The notes beneath the pieces were generated by a model, which ran no database searches, was not told the DNA's origin, and worked only from the letters and a program-made list of their open reading frames with translations. From positions 372,001-436,000 of the forward strand of contig NZ_JABUHN010000001.1 of assembly GCF_013328815.1 (NCBI RefSeq): DNA of 64,000 nt, given 5' to 3'. Below, in pieces: positions 55,766 through 64,000 of the stretch. The translations under genes were made by a program, and so were the position numbers. Position 1 is the first letter of the stretch. Every line of letters starts with the position of its first letter. Source of the DNA: Tabrizicola fusiformis (GTDB lineage Bacteria > Pseudomonadota > Alphaproteobacteria > Rhodobacterales > Rhodobacteraceae).

Positions 55766-56513
55766 GGAGGATCTGACGCGCGACGCCTTCCTTTGCGGGC
55801 GGCTGCATCTGTGGCAACCGCGCAAGGGTTACCGTGCCGCGACCGATCCGGTTCTGTTGGCGGCGGCCTGCCCGGCTGTCGCGGGAGAGGCGGTGCTGGA
55901 CCTTGGCTGCGGCGCGGGCGCGGCGAGCCTGTGCCTTGCGGCGCGGGTGCCGGGGCTGCGGCTGGCGGGGCTGGAATTGCAGCCCGGCTATGCCGCCCTT
56001 GCCCGCCGCAACGCTGCCGAGAATGCGATAGCGATGCAGGTAGAAGAGGGCGATCTGGCCGAGATTCCCCGGCCCCTGCGGGTGGACTTTGACCAGGTGA
56101 TTGCCAATCCGCCCTATTACCCGCCGGGCGGCACGCCATCGCCACAGGCTGGGCGGGCGACGGCCTTGCAGGTGGGCACGCCGCTGGCGGCTTGGGTCGC
56201 GGCAGGTGCGCGGCGGTTGCGGCCCGGTGGCACGCTGACCATGATCTTCGGCGCCGATGGCCTGCCCGAGGTGCTGGCCGCACTGGCACCGCGGATGGGG
56301 TCCGCCGCCGTTCTGCCCCTTGCCCCGCGTGAGGGGCGGGCAGCGGGCCGCGTGATCCTGCGGGCCAAAAAGGGCGGACGGGCCGCCTTCCGGCTGCTGG
56401 CGCCGCTTGTGCTGCATCGCGGCCCGGCCCATGACGGCGACCGCGAAAGCTATACCCCCCGCGCTGAGGAAATTTTGCGCGGTGCTGGGCCACTTCTGGC
56501 CGAGTTCGCTTGA
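55755..56513 (+). CDS. tRNA1(Val)-type N6-adenine methyltransferase
   Basis: A 252-residue methyltransferase of the TrmN6/YfiC family. The SAM motif VLDLGCGAGAASLCLAARV is near residue 50, and the substrate-adenine motif NPPYYPPGG near 116. LWQPRKGYRAATDPVLLAA is typical of the family start. It would methylate adenine in a tRNA. The ATG at 55755 has GGGG at five bases; 55752 is an alternative. It overlaps the DUF2007 gene. Confidence 0.85.
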   Translation: MFAEEDLTRDAFLCGRLHLWQPRKGYRAATDPVLLAAACPAVAGEAVLDLGCGAGAASLCLAARVPGLRLAGLELQPGYAALARRNAAENAIAMQVEEGDLAEIPRPLRVDFDQVIANPPYYPPGGTPSPQAGRATALQVGTPLAAWVAAGARRLRPGGTLTMIFGADGLPEVLAALAPRMGSAAVLPLAPREGRAAGRVILRAKKGGRAAFRLLAPLVLHRGPAHDGDRESYTPRAEEILRGAGPLLAEFA

Positions 56514-56624
56514 ATTGAGCGCAAGCTTTTGCCGCCGCCTGTAACGGGCCTGCGAAGTTTTGGTGACACGACTCGAAATCCGTGTTCGACTGTCTTTGAC
56601 CAAACCGTCAACAGGAGGATGTAG

Positions 56625-56792
56625 ATGACTGTCACTTCCCACATTGCCGAGCTGAAGAAAAAGCACGAACACCTGTCGGATATGGTTGCCCAGGCGCAGC
56701 GCGCCCCGGGGTCGAGTGATCTTCAGATTGCGGAATGGAAGAAGCAGAAGCTGAAGATCAAAGAGGAAATCAGCCGCCTGCAGCAGGTCTGA
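56625..56792 (+). CDS. YdcH-like (DUF465) small coiled-coil protein
   Basis: A 55-residue helical protein. The residues HIAELKKKHEHLSDM and EWKKQKLKIKEEISRL match the short heptad pattern of DUF465 proteins, which are common in Alphaproteobacteria and have no firm function. It has a perfect AGGAGG before its ATG, so it is likely well expressed. Its last 23 bases overlap the convergent EamA gene. Confidence 0.85.
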   Translation: MTVTSHIAELKKKHEHLSDMVAQAQRAPGSSDLQIAEWKKQKLKIKEEISRLQQV

Positions 56793-57654
56793 CCGGCTTC
56801 ATGCTGGCGCGGGCGGCCAGCGCCGCCCCGCCGGTGATCAACACCGCCGCCACCAGCAACATGGGCGTGGCCGTTGCCCGCCCGCCCGCGATCAGGGCCA
56901 GCGTTGACAGAAGCGGCGCCGCATAGGAGGCGACACCCAGCAACTGGATGTCGCCTTTTTTCATGCCGACATCCCAGGTGAAAAACGCCGCCCCGACCGG
57001 GCCAAGCCCCAGCGCCAGCACCGACAGCCAGCCCCAGTTGCTGGCAGGCCAGACGGTTTGCTCAAACGCCAGATGGGCGGCGACCGACAAAACGGCGGTC
57101 GCCAGACAGTAAACCGTCACCGTCTCGGTCGGCACGGCGCCGAGCCGCCGCGACAGCACCGAATAGGCCGCCCAGGCCAGCGCGCAAAGAAAGGCCAGAA
57201 CCAGCCCCATCACCGGCAATTCCGCCGCTGTATCGCCGCGCGACAGCACGATCAGCGCTGCCCCGACAAAGGCCACCAGCGCGCCGATCACATGCAAAAG
57301 GCCCAGCCGCTCCCCCGGCAAAAACCCGGAAAACAGCACGATGAACAGTGGCCAGAGATAGGCGATCAGCCCGGTTTCGGCGGCGGGTGCAATCCGAAAG
57401 GCGGTGAAATACAGCGCGTGATAGCCGAAAAGGCCAATCGTGCCAAAGGCATAAACCTTCCACGACACGCCGCGTAGCACCCCCAGCCCCGGACCCGCCG
57501 CCACCCAGATCAGCGCCAGCCCACCGCCGATGCCAAAACACAGCGCATTCAGCAGAAACGGCGGCACCGGCGCCGAGCCGATGGCCAAAAGCGCCAGCAG
57601 CGCCCACATCAGAATGGCGGTAAAGCCGATGGCCGTGGCCCGTTGCTGCGTCAT
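56770..57654 (-). CDS. EamA-family (DMT) permease
   Basis: A 294-residue protein with about ten helices and two EamA-type halves (WALLALLAIGSAPVPPFLLNALCFG and GLVLAFLCALAWAAYSVLSRR). Family members export amino acids or other small metabolites; the substrate is unknown. It is transcribed against the YdcH-like gene with a 23-base overlap and lies downstream of the ATP-grasp gene on the same strand. Confidence 0.85.
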   Translation of the reverse strand: MTQQRATAIGFTAILMWALLALLAIGSAPVPPFLLNALCFGIGGGLALIWVAAGPGLGVLRGVSWKVYAFGTIGLFGYHALYFTAFRIAPAAETGLIAYLWPLFIVLFSGFLPGERLGLLHVIGALVAFVGAALIVLSRGDTAAELPVMGLVLAFLCALAWAAYSVLSRRLGAVPTETVTVYCLATAVLSVAAHLAFEQTVWPASNWGWLSVLALGLGPVGAAFFTWDVGMKKGDIQLLGVASYAAPLLSTLALIAGGRATATPMLLVAAVLITGGAALAARASMKPVRPAAGG

Positions 57655-57707
57655 GTCGCCCCCGTTCGCTGCCGCATAATGCCGATCCCGGGGGCAGGGG
57701 CAAGCCG

Positions 57708-58844
57708 TCAGCCGCGACGGCCCATCAGCGCCTCGGTCTCGTCAAGGCGGGCCTTGAAGGCGGGATGCAGCAGGCCCTTGTCCGCCGCGCGCTGATAGAG
57801 CGTGTGAACCGGGTTGGTGTTCACCTCGCCAATCAGCGGGCCGTCTTCGGTGATCAGCACGTCGATGCCCAATATGCCATGGGTCGGAAACAGCCGGTGC
57901 GTTTCGCAGGCCAGCGCGACCGCCTTGGGCATCTCGGGGATCGCCGCTTCGGCCAGCGGGACGGGCGCCATCAGCGCCTCGGTCATCACTTCAAGATTGG
58001 TTGCCGAATTGAACTGCGCCCGGATGAAGGCGCCGTTGGCAAGGTCCACCGAGGCCATGCCATTGGGCTTTTCGTTCGACGGGCCGTCGGTCATCGCGCC
58101 CTTGCCGGGAATCTTGAACACGGCATAAAGCGCCTCGGGGCCGCGCGGGCTCATCAGGGTGGTGATCCGCAGGCTGCCCACAGCCGGGCCACACAGCATC
58201 TGCAAGGCCGGGTGCATCCGCAGCAGTGGCTGGAACAGATAGCCCCGCGGAAAATTGCGCAGCACGGCGGCGGTGAACTCTTCCGGCGGCAATTCGTTGC
58301 CGTCCGACAGCACCAGCCGCCCCGCCTTGCGCCCGACAAAGGCCGCGCCGCCAATGGCGAATGTGCCGTCAAGCGGTTTGCCGAAACAGGGCAGTGGCGC
58401 CTCTTCGGCCAGATAGCGGGTCAATTCGGCCGCATCCTGCAAATGGCGCAGACCCGGCAGCGGCGCATCGGGGCAGTAGAGGGCCAGATTCGGCGTTGTC
58501 GGGATGCCCGCCCCCTGCAAGAGAAAGGCCGTCAACACCTTGTGCGAGGTGAGCGCCGGAACCCCCCATCCCGGCACCGTCAGCCGCCGGTTCAGCCGAG
58601 CCCCCGACAGGCCCGAGACGAAGCTTTTCTTATCGGCCATCGACAGGCTGGGGCGGAACAGCGCATAGCGGATATATTCATCCGGCGACAGGCGGCAGGA
58701 CGACAGCGCCAGAATCGCCATGTCGCGCAACTGTCGCGCCACGCTCAACCCATAGGTTTTCGTGACCCAGCGCATGCTTTGCGCCACGTCAAACCCGGTG
58801 CCGACCGGGGCAAGCTTAAAGGGTTCGGGGGGCAAAGGGGGCAT
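57708..58844 (-). CDS. Sugar-transfer-associated ATP-grasp protein
   Basis: A 378-residue enzyme of the ATP-grasp superfamily. PLPCFGKPLDGTFAIGGAAF fits the first ATP-binding lobe, the basic RNFPRGYLFQPLL follows, and DVLITEDGPLIGEVNTNP carries the metal-binding acidic and Asn residues. Family members are often placed in exopolysaccharide or cell-surface gene sets, but no such cluster is near. The ATG at 58844 is preferred to an upstream hydrophobic extension in the same frame. Confidence 0.75.
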   Translation of the reverse strand: MPPLPPEPFKLAPVGTGFDVAQSMRWVTKTYGLSVARQLRDMAILALSSCRLSPDEYIRYALFRPSLSMADKKSFVSGLSGARLNRRLTVPGWGVPALTSHKVLTAFLLQGAGIPTTPNLALYCPDAPLPGLRHLQDAAELTRYLAEEAPLPCFGKPLDGTFAIGGAAFVGRKAGRLVLSDGNELPPEEFTAAVLRNFPRGYLFQPLLRMHPALQMLCGPAVGSLRITTLMSPRGPEALYAVFKIPGKGAMTDGPSNEKPNGMASVDLANGAFIRAQFNSATNLEVMTEALMAPVPLAEAAIPEMPKAVALACETHRLFPTHGILGIDVLITEDGPLIGEVNTNPVHTLYQRAADKGLLHPAFKARLDETEALMGRRG

Positions 58845-58916
58845 GGAGTCACCAGCTTGGGGGGTGACCGGGGCGGTCGGGGCAATCATTGCCGCCCCGA
58901 CCGCGAAGAACAAGGC

Positions 58917-59642
58917 TCAGACGAAGAACTGTCCGCCATTGGCCGAAATGGTCGAGCCGGTGATGAAGCCGGCATCGTCCGACGCAAGGAAGACGACGGT
59001 GCGCGCGATCTCTTCCGGCTCGCCCAGACGGCCGACGGGGATCAGCGGGATGATCCGCTCTTTCAGCACCTTTTCGTCAATCGCCTTCACCATTTCCGTG
59101 GCGATATAGCCGGGGCAGATCGCGTTCACGGTGATGCCGGCCCGCGCACCTTCCTGTGCCAGCGCCTTGGTAAAGCCGAGGTCGCCAGACTTGGCCGCCG
59201 AATAGTTGGCCTGGCCTGCCTGCCCCTTCTGCCCGTTGATCGAGGAAATGTTGATCACCCGGCCAAACTTGCGGTCCCGCATCCCGTTCCACAACGGATG
59301 GGTCATGTTGAAAAGGCCGGTCAGGTTGGTGTCGATCACCTCTTTCCACTGGCCGGGGGTCATCTTGTGGAACATGGCGTCACGGGTGATGCCGGCATTG
59401 TTCACCAGAACATCCACCGGGCCGACCTCGGCCTCGACCTGGGCGATACCGGCGACGCAGGCGTCATAATCGGCGACCGACCATTTGAAGGTCGGGATGC
59501 CGGTTTCGGCGGTAAAGGCTTTGGCGGCCTCATCATTGCCGGCATAGTTGGCGGCCACCTTATAGCCCGCCGCCTTCAGCGCGACCGAAATTGCTGCGCC
59601 GATTCCACGCGATCCGCCGGTTACCAGTGCCACTCTTGCCAT
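58917..59642 (-). CDS. phaB: Acetoacetyl-CoA reductase
   Basis: A 241-residue short-chain dehydrogenase that reduces acetoacetyl-CoA with NADPH, second step of PHB synthesis. TGGSRGIG at about residues 8-15 binds the cofactor; the catalytic Ser, Tyr and Lys lie in SSINGQKGQAGQANYSAAK. AAGGAGG precedes the ATG. It is 110 bases downstream of phaA, with two hairpins between them. No polymerase phaC is in the window. Confidence 0.94.
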   Translation of the reverse strand: MARVALVTGGSRGIGAAISVALKAAGYKVAANYAGNDEAAKAFTAETGIPTFKWSVADYDACVAGIAQVEAEVGPVDVLVNNAGITRDAMFHKMTPGQWKEVIDTNLTGLFNMTHPLWNGMRDRKFGRVINISSINGQKGQAGQANYSAAKSGDLGFTKALAQEGARAGITVNAICPGYIATEMVKAIDEKVLKERIIPLIPVGRLGEPEEIARTVVFLASDDAGFITGSTISANGGQFFV

Positions 59643-59690
59643 GTGTTCCTCCTTCAAAGGCATTTGAAATGGTATTACCGAAATGAATGA

Positions 59691-59744
59691 GGGCGCGCAA
59701 CTTTATTGCGCGCCCATTTTGCACCTGCGGCAATATTTCCGCAG
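59691..59744. terminator. Double hairpin between phaA and phaB
   Basis: A perfect 10-base stem with a five-base loop (59691-59715) and a 6-base stem with an eight-base loop (59725-59744). On the plus strand the first is followed by ATTTT; on the minus strand, the direction of phaA to phaB, no T-run follows. They may lower phaB output relative to phaA or stabilise the message. Confidence 0.55.
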
Positions 59745-59752
59745 CAGCGGGA

Positions 59753-60928
59753 TCAGGCGCGTTCGATGCACATGGCAACGCCCATGCCGCCGCCGATACA
59801 CAGCGTCGCCAGACCCTTCTTGCCGCCGCTCCGGCCCAGCTCGTGGATCAGCGTGTTCAGGATGCGCGCGCCCGAGGCGCCAATCGGGTGGCCAATGGCA
59901 ATTGCGCCGCCGTTGACGTTCACGATGGCCGGATCCCAGCCCATATCCTTGTTCACCGCGCAGGCTTGCGCCGCAAAGGCTTCGTTCGCCTCGACCAGAT
60001 CAAGGTCGCCAACCTTCCAGCCAGCCTTGTCCAGCGCCTTGCGGCTGGCGAAGATCGGGCCGACGCCCATGATCGACGGGTCAAGCCCGGCCGTGGCATA
60101 AGAGGCGATCCGCGCCAGAACCTTGAGGCCACGCTTGGCCGCCTCGGCCTCGGACATCAGCAGCACGGCAGCCGCGCCATCGTTCAGGCCCGAGGCATTG
60201 GCCGCGGTGACCGAGCCGTCCTTGGTGAAGGCCGGACGCAGCTTCTGCATCGATTCCAGCGTGGCGCCGTGGCGGATGTATTCGTCGGAATCGACGGTGA
60301 CCTCGCCCTTGCGGGTCTTGATCACGAAGGGGATGATCTCATCCTTGAACTTGCCGGCCTTTTGCGCCGCTTCGGCCTTCAACTGGCTGTTCAGCGCGAA
60401 TTCGTCCTGCGCCTCGCGGCTGATCTGCCACTGGCTGGCGACGTTTTCGGCGGTGATGCCCATGTGATAGCCGTTGAAGGCATCCCAGAGGCCGTCCTTG
60501 ATCATCGAATCGATGAAATTCATGTCGCCCATCTTCTGCCCGGCGCGCAGATGCGCGACATGGGGCGACAGCGACATGCTTTCCTGACCACCGGCAACGA
60601 CGATGTCGGCATCGCCCAGTTGCACATGCTGCGCGCCCAGCGCCACCGCCCGCAGGCCCGAGCCGCAGACCTGGTTCAGCGACCAGGCCGAAGCCTCTTT
60701 CGCCAGACCGGCGCGGATGGCGGCCTGACGGGCCGGGTTCTGGCCCTGACCGGCGGTCAGCACCTGACCCAGAATGGTTTCGGCCACTTCGGCCTTGTCG
60801 ATGCCGGCGCGGGCGACGACCGCCTCGATCACCGCGGCGCCCAATTCATGCGCCGGGGTCGCGGCGAAAGAGCCGTTGAAGCTGCCAACGGCAGTCCGAG
60901 CCGCCGAAACGATTACGACATTGGTCAT
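59753..60928 (-). CDS. phaA: Acetyl-CoA acetyltransferase (beta-ketothiolase)
   Basis: A 391-residue thiolase condensing two acetyl-CoA to acetoacetyl-CoA. The nucleophilic Cys is in [14 protein letters not shown] near residue 88, the active His in [16 protein letters not shown] near 347, and the second Cys in CIGGGMG near 377. The N-terminal [17 protein letters not shown] is typical. It precedes phaB on the same strand and would feed it directly. Confidence 0.95.
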   Translation of the reverse strand: MTNVVIVSAARTAVGSFNGSFAATPAHELGAAVIEAVVARAGIDKAEVAETILGQVLTAGQGQNPARQAAIRAGLAKEASAWSLNQVCGSGLRAVALGAQHVQLGDADIVVAGGQESMSLSPHVAHLRAGQKMGDMNFIDSMIKDGLWDAFNGYHMGITAENVASQWQISREAQDEFALNSQLKAEAAQKAGKFKDEIIPFVIKTRKGEVTVDSDEYIRHGATLESMQKLRPAFTKDGSVTAANASGLNDGAAAVLLMSEAEAAKRGLKVLARIASYATAGLDPSIMGVGPIFASRKALDKAGWKVGDLDLVEANEAFAAQACAVNKDMGWDPAIVNVNGGAIAIGHPIGASGARILNTLIHELGRSGGKKGLATLCIGGGMGVAMCIERA

Positions 60929-61056
60929 GTTCTCACGCCCTCTCCCAGGAATACCACCGGCGGCTGTCGTGCCGCTGCGCAGCATGGCTATGGTTTCGGC
61001 CCGTGAAAAGCAAGCTGTGCCACCCGTTCACGTTGCCGCAGGGGCAGCATTGCGCG

Positions 61057-61896
61057 TCACGCCGACTTGCGCAACGGGGCTTGCGCGAAATCGGGTTTCA
61101 GGGTGGCGGCGCCGAAAAGGTAACCTTGCAGGCAATCCACCCCCATCTCCTGCAGCACCCGCGCCTCTTCCGGCCGCTCGACCATTTCGGCGACGGTAAA
61201 CATCTGAAAATGCTTGCCAATCGACAGGAGCGCGGCGGTCAGGGCAGCATTGTCTGGGTCGGTGTCGATGTTGCGGATGAAGGCGCCGTCAATCTTGAGG
61301 ATGTCGAAGAAGAAATCCTTGAAGTAGCGGATCGCGGTGTAACCCGAACCGAAATCGTCCAGCGCAAAGGCGACACCCTTGCGCTGCCACTCTTCCATGA
61401 AGGCGATCACCAGTTCAGGCACCATCATGGCCGAGCTTTCGGTGATTTCAAGAATCAGCCGCTCCCCCACGGTTGGGCCCGCGGCGATGCCGCGGCGCAG
61501 CACCCGGGCCCAGCGGGGATAGCCGATGGAGCGCGCCGACATGTTGACCGACACCCGCAACCCGGGATGCCGGGCCAGCGCGGCAAGGCCCATCTCCAGC
61601 GCCAGACAGTCGATTTCGCGCCCGATTTCGTGGGCTTCGACGGCATCCATGAAATCGCGCGCCGGAATCACCCGCCCCCCCGGTTCCAGCACGCGGATCA
61701 GCCCTTCGTGAAAGGCGATGCGGTTGGGGTCGCGGGCCAGCACCACCGGCTGCCAGGCCAGGCGCACACGGCGGGCGTCGATCGCTTCGCGGACCATCGC
61801 CATCGTGGCGCGGTCGTTTTCGGAAATCGCCACGCCGAGCGGGCTGTGCAGGCCCGCTGTGGCGTCGATCTTGGGTTTGCGCGGCTCGCCCGCCAT
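61057..61896 (-). CDS. EAL-domain c-di-GMP phosphodiesterase
   Basis: A 279-residue protein that is almost only an EAL domain, with no GGDEF or sensor region. The signature is EGL instead of EAL (FHEGLIRVL); the other metal and catalytic positions look present: VSVNMSARS, ILEITESSAM, LDDFGSGYTAIRYF, LKIDGAF and LQGYLFG. It is therefore likely active, lowering c-di-GMP. ATGs at 61896 and 61908 are both possible starts. It diverges from tag. Confidence 0.85.
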   Translation of the reverse strand: MAGEPRKPKIDATAGLHSPLGVAISENDRATMAMVREAIDARRVRLAWQPVVLARDPNRIAFHEGLIRVLEPGGRVIPARDFMDAVEAHEIGREIDCLALEMGLAALARHPGLRVSVNMSARSIGYPRWARVLRRGIAAGPTVGERLILEITESSAMMVPELVIAFMEEWQRKGVAFALDDFGSGYTAIRYFKDFFFDILKIDGAFIRNIDTDPDNAALTAALLSIGKHFQMFTVAEMVERPEEARVLQEMGVDCLQGYLFGAATLKPDFAQAPLRKSA

Positions 61897-62013
61897 ACCA
61901 TCCCCCATACCATCCCCGGGAATCGCCCCTGAGGGCCGTTTCGCCAGAGTGTCGCCACAGGGGTTAAGACCGGGTAAAGCTGCGGGATTGACACAAATAC
62001 GAAAGATTGCGCG

Positions 62014-62562
62014 ATGTCTGATGCCCTGCGGTGCCCCTGGTGCGGGAGCGATCCCTTGTATGTCGCCTATCACGACACCGAATGGGGGAGGCCCGAGCGT
62101 GACCCACGCGCCCTGTGGGAGAGTCTGATTCTTGAATGTTTTCAAGCTGGTCTGAGCTGGATCACCATTCTGCGGCGGCGTGAGGGCTTTCGCGCCGCCT
62201 TTGAAGGTTTCGATCCGGCGGTGATTGCCGGCTGGGGCGAGGCAGAAGTGACGCGGCTGCTGGCCGACCCGGGAATCATCCGCCACCGCGGCAAGATCGA
62301 GGGCACGATCCGCGCCGCGGGGGCCTATCTGCGGATCGAAGAGCGCGAAGGGTTTGCGAATTTCATCTGGCGCCATGCCCCGCCGCCGCGACCCCGCCCA
62401 CGGGCGATGGGGGATGTCCCGGCGCAGACAGAAGCCTCGGTCGCGCTGTCCAAGGCGTTGAAGAAAGAGGGGTTTTCTTTCTGCGGGCCGGTGATCGTCT
62501 ATGCCTTCATGCAGGCGTCGGGGCTGGTGAACGACCATCTGGAAAGCTGCCCGCACGGGTGA
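62014..62562 (+). CDS. tag: DNA-3-methyladenine glycosylase I
   Basis: A 182-residue base-excision repair enzyme removing 3-methyladenine. CPWCGSDPLYVAYHDTEWG is the N-terminal signature with the zinc Cys, ECFQAGLSWITILRRREGFR the active-site region, and HLESCPHG supplies the C-terminal zinc ligands. The length is usual. It diverges from the EAL gene and is the only alkylation-repair gene in the window. Confidence 0.95.
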   Translation: MSDALRCPWCGSDPLYVAYHDTEWGRPERDPRALWESLILECFQAGLSWITILRRREGFRAAFEGFDPAVIAGWGEAEVTRLLADPGIIRHRGKIEGTIRAAGAYLRIEEREGFANFIWRHAPPPRPRPRAMGDVPAQTEASVALSKALKKEGFSFCGPVIVYAFMQASGLVNDHLESCPHG

Positions 62563-62712
62563 TAGGCTGACGGGATGGGTCGGCAGTTCACCCAGACGTC
62601 ACCGGGCCGTTTGGCCAGCTAAACCTGCCTTCTGCGCCGTCAGTCCCCCCTTCGGTGCCTGATCGTCAAGCCGGTGACTCACGATGTTGCAAGCGCACCT
62701 GATGAGGATGAC

Positions 62713-63243
62713 ATGACGCGCGATGCGCTTTGCCTGACGGTCGAGGATCTCTCGGCCTTTGCCCGCAACCTGCACAAACAGCTTGCGGCGGAACCGGCCC
62801 TTCCGGGCCATCTGAGCCTTCTCAACATGCTGGCCCGGGCGGCTGGTTTTCGGAATTATCAGCATTTTCGGGCCGTTGGCGCGGCGGCCGACCGGCTTGC
62901 AGCCCCAGAGCCCACCGCCGACATGGTCGCGGTGGAGCAGGCGCTGCGGCAGTTTGACGGCGCCGGGCGGTTAATCCGCTGGCCCGGGCGGACCAGCCAG
63001 CAGAAGCTGGCGCTCTGGGCGCTGTGGTCGCGGCTGCCGAAAGGGGAGACCCTCACCGAACGCCAGATCAGCGAGCGGCTGAACCATTGGCACCTGTTCG
63101 GGGATGCCGCGATCATCCGGCGGACGCTGTGGGAGATGCGGCTGGTCAGCCGGTCAGAGGGGCGGGATTACCTGCGGATCGAACAGGCGCCAGACCCCAC
63201 GGCGCGGGCGCTGATCCGGGCGGTGATGGCGCGGCGGGGATAG
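62713..63243 (+). CDS. DUF2087 domain protein
   Basis: A 176-residue protein. The N-terminal 70 residues are helical (LTVEDLSAFARNLHKQLAAEPALPGHLSLLNMLARAAGFRNYQHF in part), resembling a toxin-antitoxin-linked or regulator-like helical domain of uncertain kind. The C-terminal DUF2087 part has KLALWALWSRLPKGETLTERQISERLNHWHLFGDAAIIRRTLWEMRLVSR in pieces, a winged-helix-like layout seen in small regulators. The ATG at 62713 has GAGG upstream. A clear terminator follows at 63302. Confidence 0.7.
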   Translation: MTRDALCLTVEDLSAFARNLHKQLAAEPALPGHLSLLNMLARAAGFRNYQHFRAVGAAADRLAAPEPTADMVAVEQALRQFDGAGRLIRWPGRTSQQKLALWALWSRLPKGETLTERQISERLNHWHLFGDAAIIRRTLWEMRLVSRSEGRDYLRIEQAPDPTARALIRAVMARRG

Positions 63244-63301
63244 ATGGGGTCTTTTACCCGTCTTCTTTCTGTCTTGCTTCCGTCTCTACGGAACCCAAAC
63301 G

Positions 63302-63329
63302 AAAAGGCCCCGCCGGAGCGGGGCCTTTT
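63302..63329. terminator. Strong bidirectional terminator
   Basis: A perfect 11-base stem (AAAAGGCCCCG with CGGGGCCTTTT) and six-base loop lies between the DUF2087 gene and the convergent rplT. The A and T runs make it usable from both sides. Confidence 0.9.
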
Positions 63330-63348
63330 GCATAGCGGTGGCCTGAAA

Positions 63349-63711
63349 TCAGGCCAGAGCGGCCTTGGCCTGTGCGGCGATGGCGTTGAACGCCTCCGGC
63401 TCATGCACGGCGAGATCGGCCAGAACCTTGCGGTCCACCTCGATGCCGGCCTTGTTCAGGCCGTCGATCAGGCGCGAATAGGTCATCTCGAGGTCGAACA
63501 GCCGGACGGCAGCGTTGATCCGCTGGATCCACAGCGCGCGGAACTGGCGCTTGCGGGCCTTGCGGTCGCGGGTGGCGTATTGCTGGGCCTTGTCAACGGC
63601 CTGGGTGGCGGTGCGGAAGTTGCGCGAACGGGCGGAGTAATAGCCCGAAGCGGCCTTGATCACCTTGCGGTGACGGGCGTGCGTGACAACACCGGATTTG
63701 ACGCGGGACAT
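63349..63711 (-). CDS. rplT: Ribosomal protein L20
   Basis: A 120-residue component of the large ribosomal subunit, essential for early assembly. The basic N-terminus ([37 protein letters not shown] in part) and [20 protein letters not shown] are typical. It lies 12 bases downstream of rpmI on the same strand and converges on the DUF2087 gene at a shared terminator. The usual upstream infC gene would lie beyond the right edge. Confidence 0.97.
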   Translation of the reverse strand: MSRVKSGVVTHARHRKVIKAASGYYSARSRNFRTATQAVDKAQQYATRDRKARKRQFRALWIQRINAAVRLFDLEMTYSRLIDGLNKAGIEVDRKVLADLAVHEPEAFNAIAAQAKAALA

Positions 63712-63723
63712 CTGATGTTCTCC

Positions 63724-63924
63724 TTACCGGTCGTAGGGCATGTATTTTTTGACGATCTTGGCGTCGCTGTCGCACAGGATCATCGCACCGGACGCATCCC
63801 GAACGAACTTCGTGGTGCGCTTGATCATGCCGTGGCGCTTGCCGGCGGGACCGGCCTTCACCCGACCGGAGGCCGTGAAGCTGAAACGCTTCTTCGCCGC
63901 CGACTTGGTCTTCATCTTGGGCAT
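63724..63924 (-). CDS. rpmI: Ribosomal protein L35
   Basis: A 66-residue basic protein of the large subunit. [20 protein letters not shown] is the family N-terminus and the C-terminal KKYMPY is also typical. GGAG lies before the ATG at 63924; an in-frame ATG two codons earlier is less likely. It is followed by rplT. From 63925 to 64000 I see no gene; the region would be the leader or the space after infC. Confidence 0.96.
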   Translation of the reverse strand: MPKMKTKSAAKKRFSFTASGRVKAGPAGKRHGMIKRTTKFVRDASGAMILCDSDAKIVKKYMPYDR

Positions 63925-64000
63925 TTCCATCTCCGTGGTTATCGCGCGCGACTCGGCATGCCACATTCGCCGGCCTCGCGGGGTAGTCGAAGCCGCCCTA

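Noticed and set aside
57765-59690. A 641-codon plus-strand frame across the ATP-grasp and phaB genes
   Set aside because: It spans two clear genes on the other strand and has only shadow-frame composition.
61988-62013. TTGACA as a -35 box for tag
   Set aside because: A -10 at normal spacing would fall on the start codon, so it is unlikely unless the message is leaderless.

Overview
The window is a GC-rich chromosomal segment of a member of the Rhodobacterales (Rhodobacteraceae-like Alphaproteobacteria). The evidence is the CcrM GANTC methyltransferase next to RNase HII, the PHB genes phaA and phaB, DciA beside mutY, Rhodobacter-type PncB and GreA sequences, and short intergenic inverted repeats built around a GGGATATTT core. 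I saw no tRNA, rRNA, CRISPR array, insertion sequence or prophage. Nearly all the DNA is coding; no gene-free stretch exceeds about 260 bases, and the largest (41262-41519) appears to hold a tiny gene of its own.\n\nLayout. 1-5098: a minus-strand operon of four genes with no recognised function: a coiled-coil protein, an unknown protein, a AAA+ ATPase, and a translationally coupled AT-rich gene for a two-helix membrane protein that runs off the left edge. 5.2-8.8 kb: M20 peptidase, panC-panB (pantothenate) and a cupin. 8.8-13.3 kb: two L,D-transpeptidases around a phytase-like esterase. 13.3-15.6 kb: creatinase with a hairpin-rich leader, then a YghU-type glutathione transferase. 15.7-20.8 kb: zinc-finger protein, CoA transferase, DsbA, DciA, MutY, AlkB. 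20.8-24 kb: methyltransferase, CcrM, RNase HII. 24-25.7 kb: small secreted proteins and a membrane-anchored winged-helix protein. 25.7-29.5 kb: PhzF, PaaK, PaaI and an LLM flavoenzyme, probably co-transcribed. 29.7-33.9 kb: RND efflux pair. 34-35.5 kb: AT-richer DUF6985-like gene and TrhO. 35.7-39.9 kb: pncA, a hybrid histidine kinase and pncB. 39.9-46 kb: kinase-like protein, ArfB, a tiny ORF with a near-perfect Shine-Dalgarno, a queuosine-precursor transporter with a candidate preQ1 riboswitch, phytase-like protein, MepA, MFS and thioesterase. 46-56.8 kb: YggT, RecQ, GreA, ETF-QO, TPR protein, IspE, polyprenyl synthase, DUF2007, methyltransferase, YdcH-like protein. 56.8-64 kb: EamA, ATP-grasp, PhaB-PhaA, EAL protein, Tag, DUF2087 protein, and ribosomal proteins L20 and L35.\n\nHow the genes fit together. 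Most are housekeeping: cofactor supply (pantothenate, NAD salvage, isoprenoids), DNA repair (MutY, Tag, RecQ), ribosome rescue (ArfB), envelope remodelling (two LDTs, MepA) and carbon storage (phaAB). The parts most worth study are the AAA+ operon at the left edge, the creatinase leader, the putative preQ1 switch, the 18-codon ORF, the membrane winged-helix protein, and the hybrid kinase placed between the two NAD-salvage genes. Motifs and spacings were read directly from the sequence; family names rest on remembered family features, since no database search was possible.
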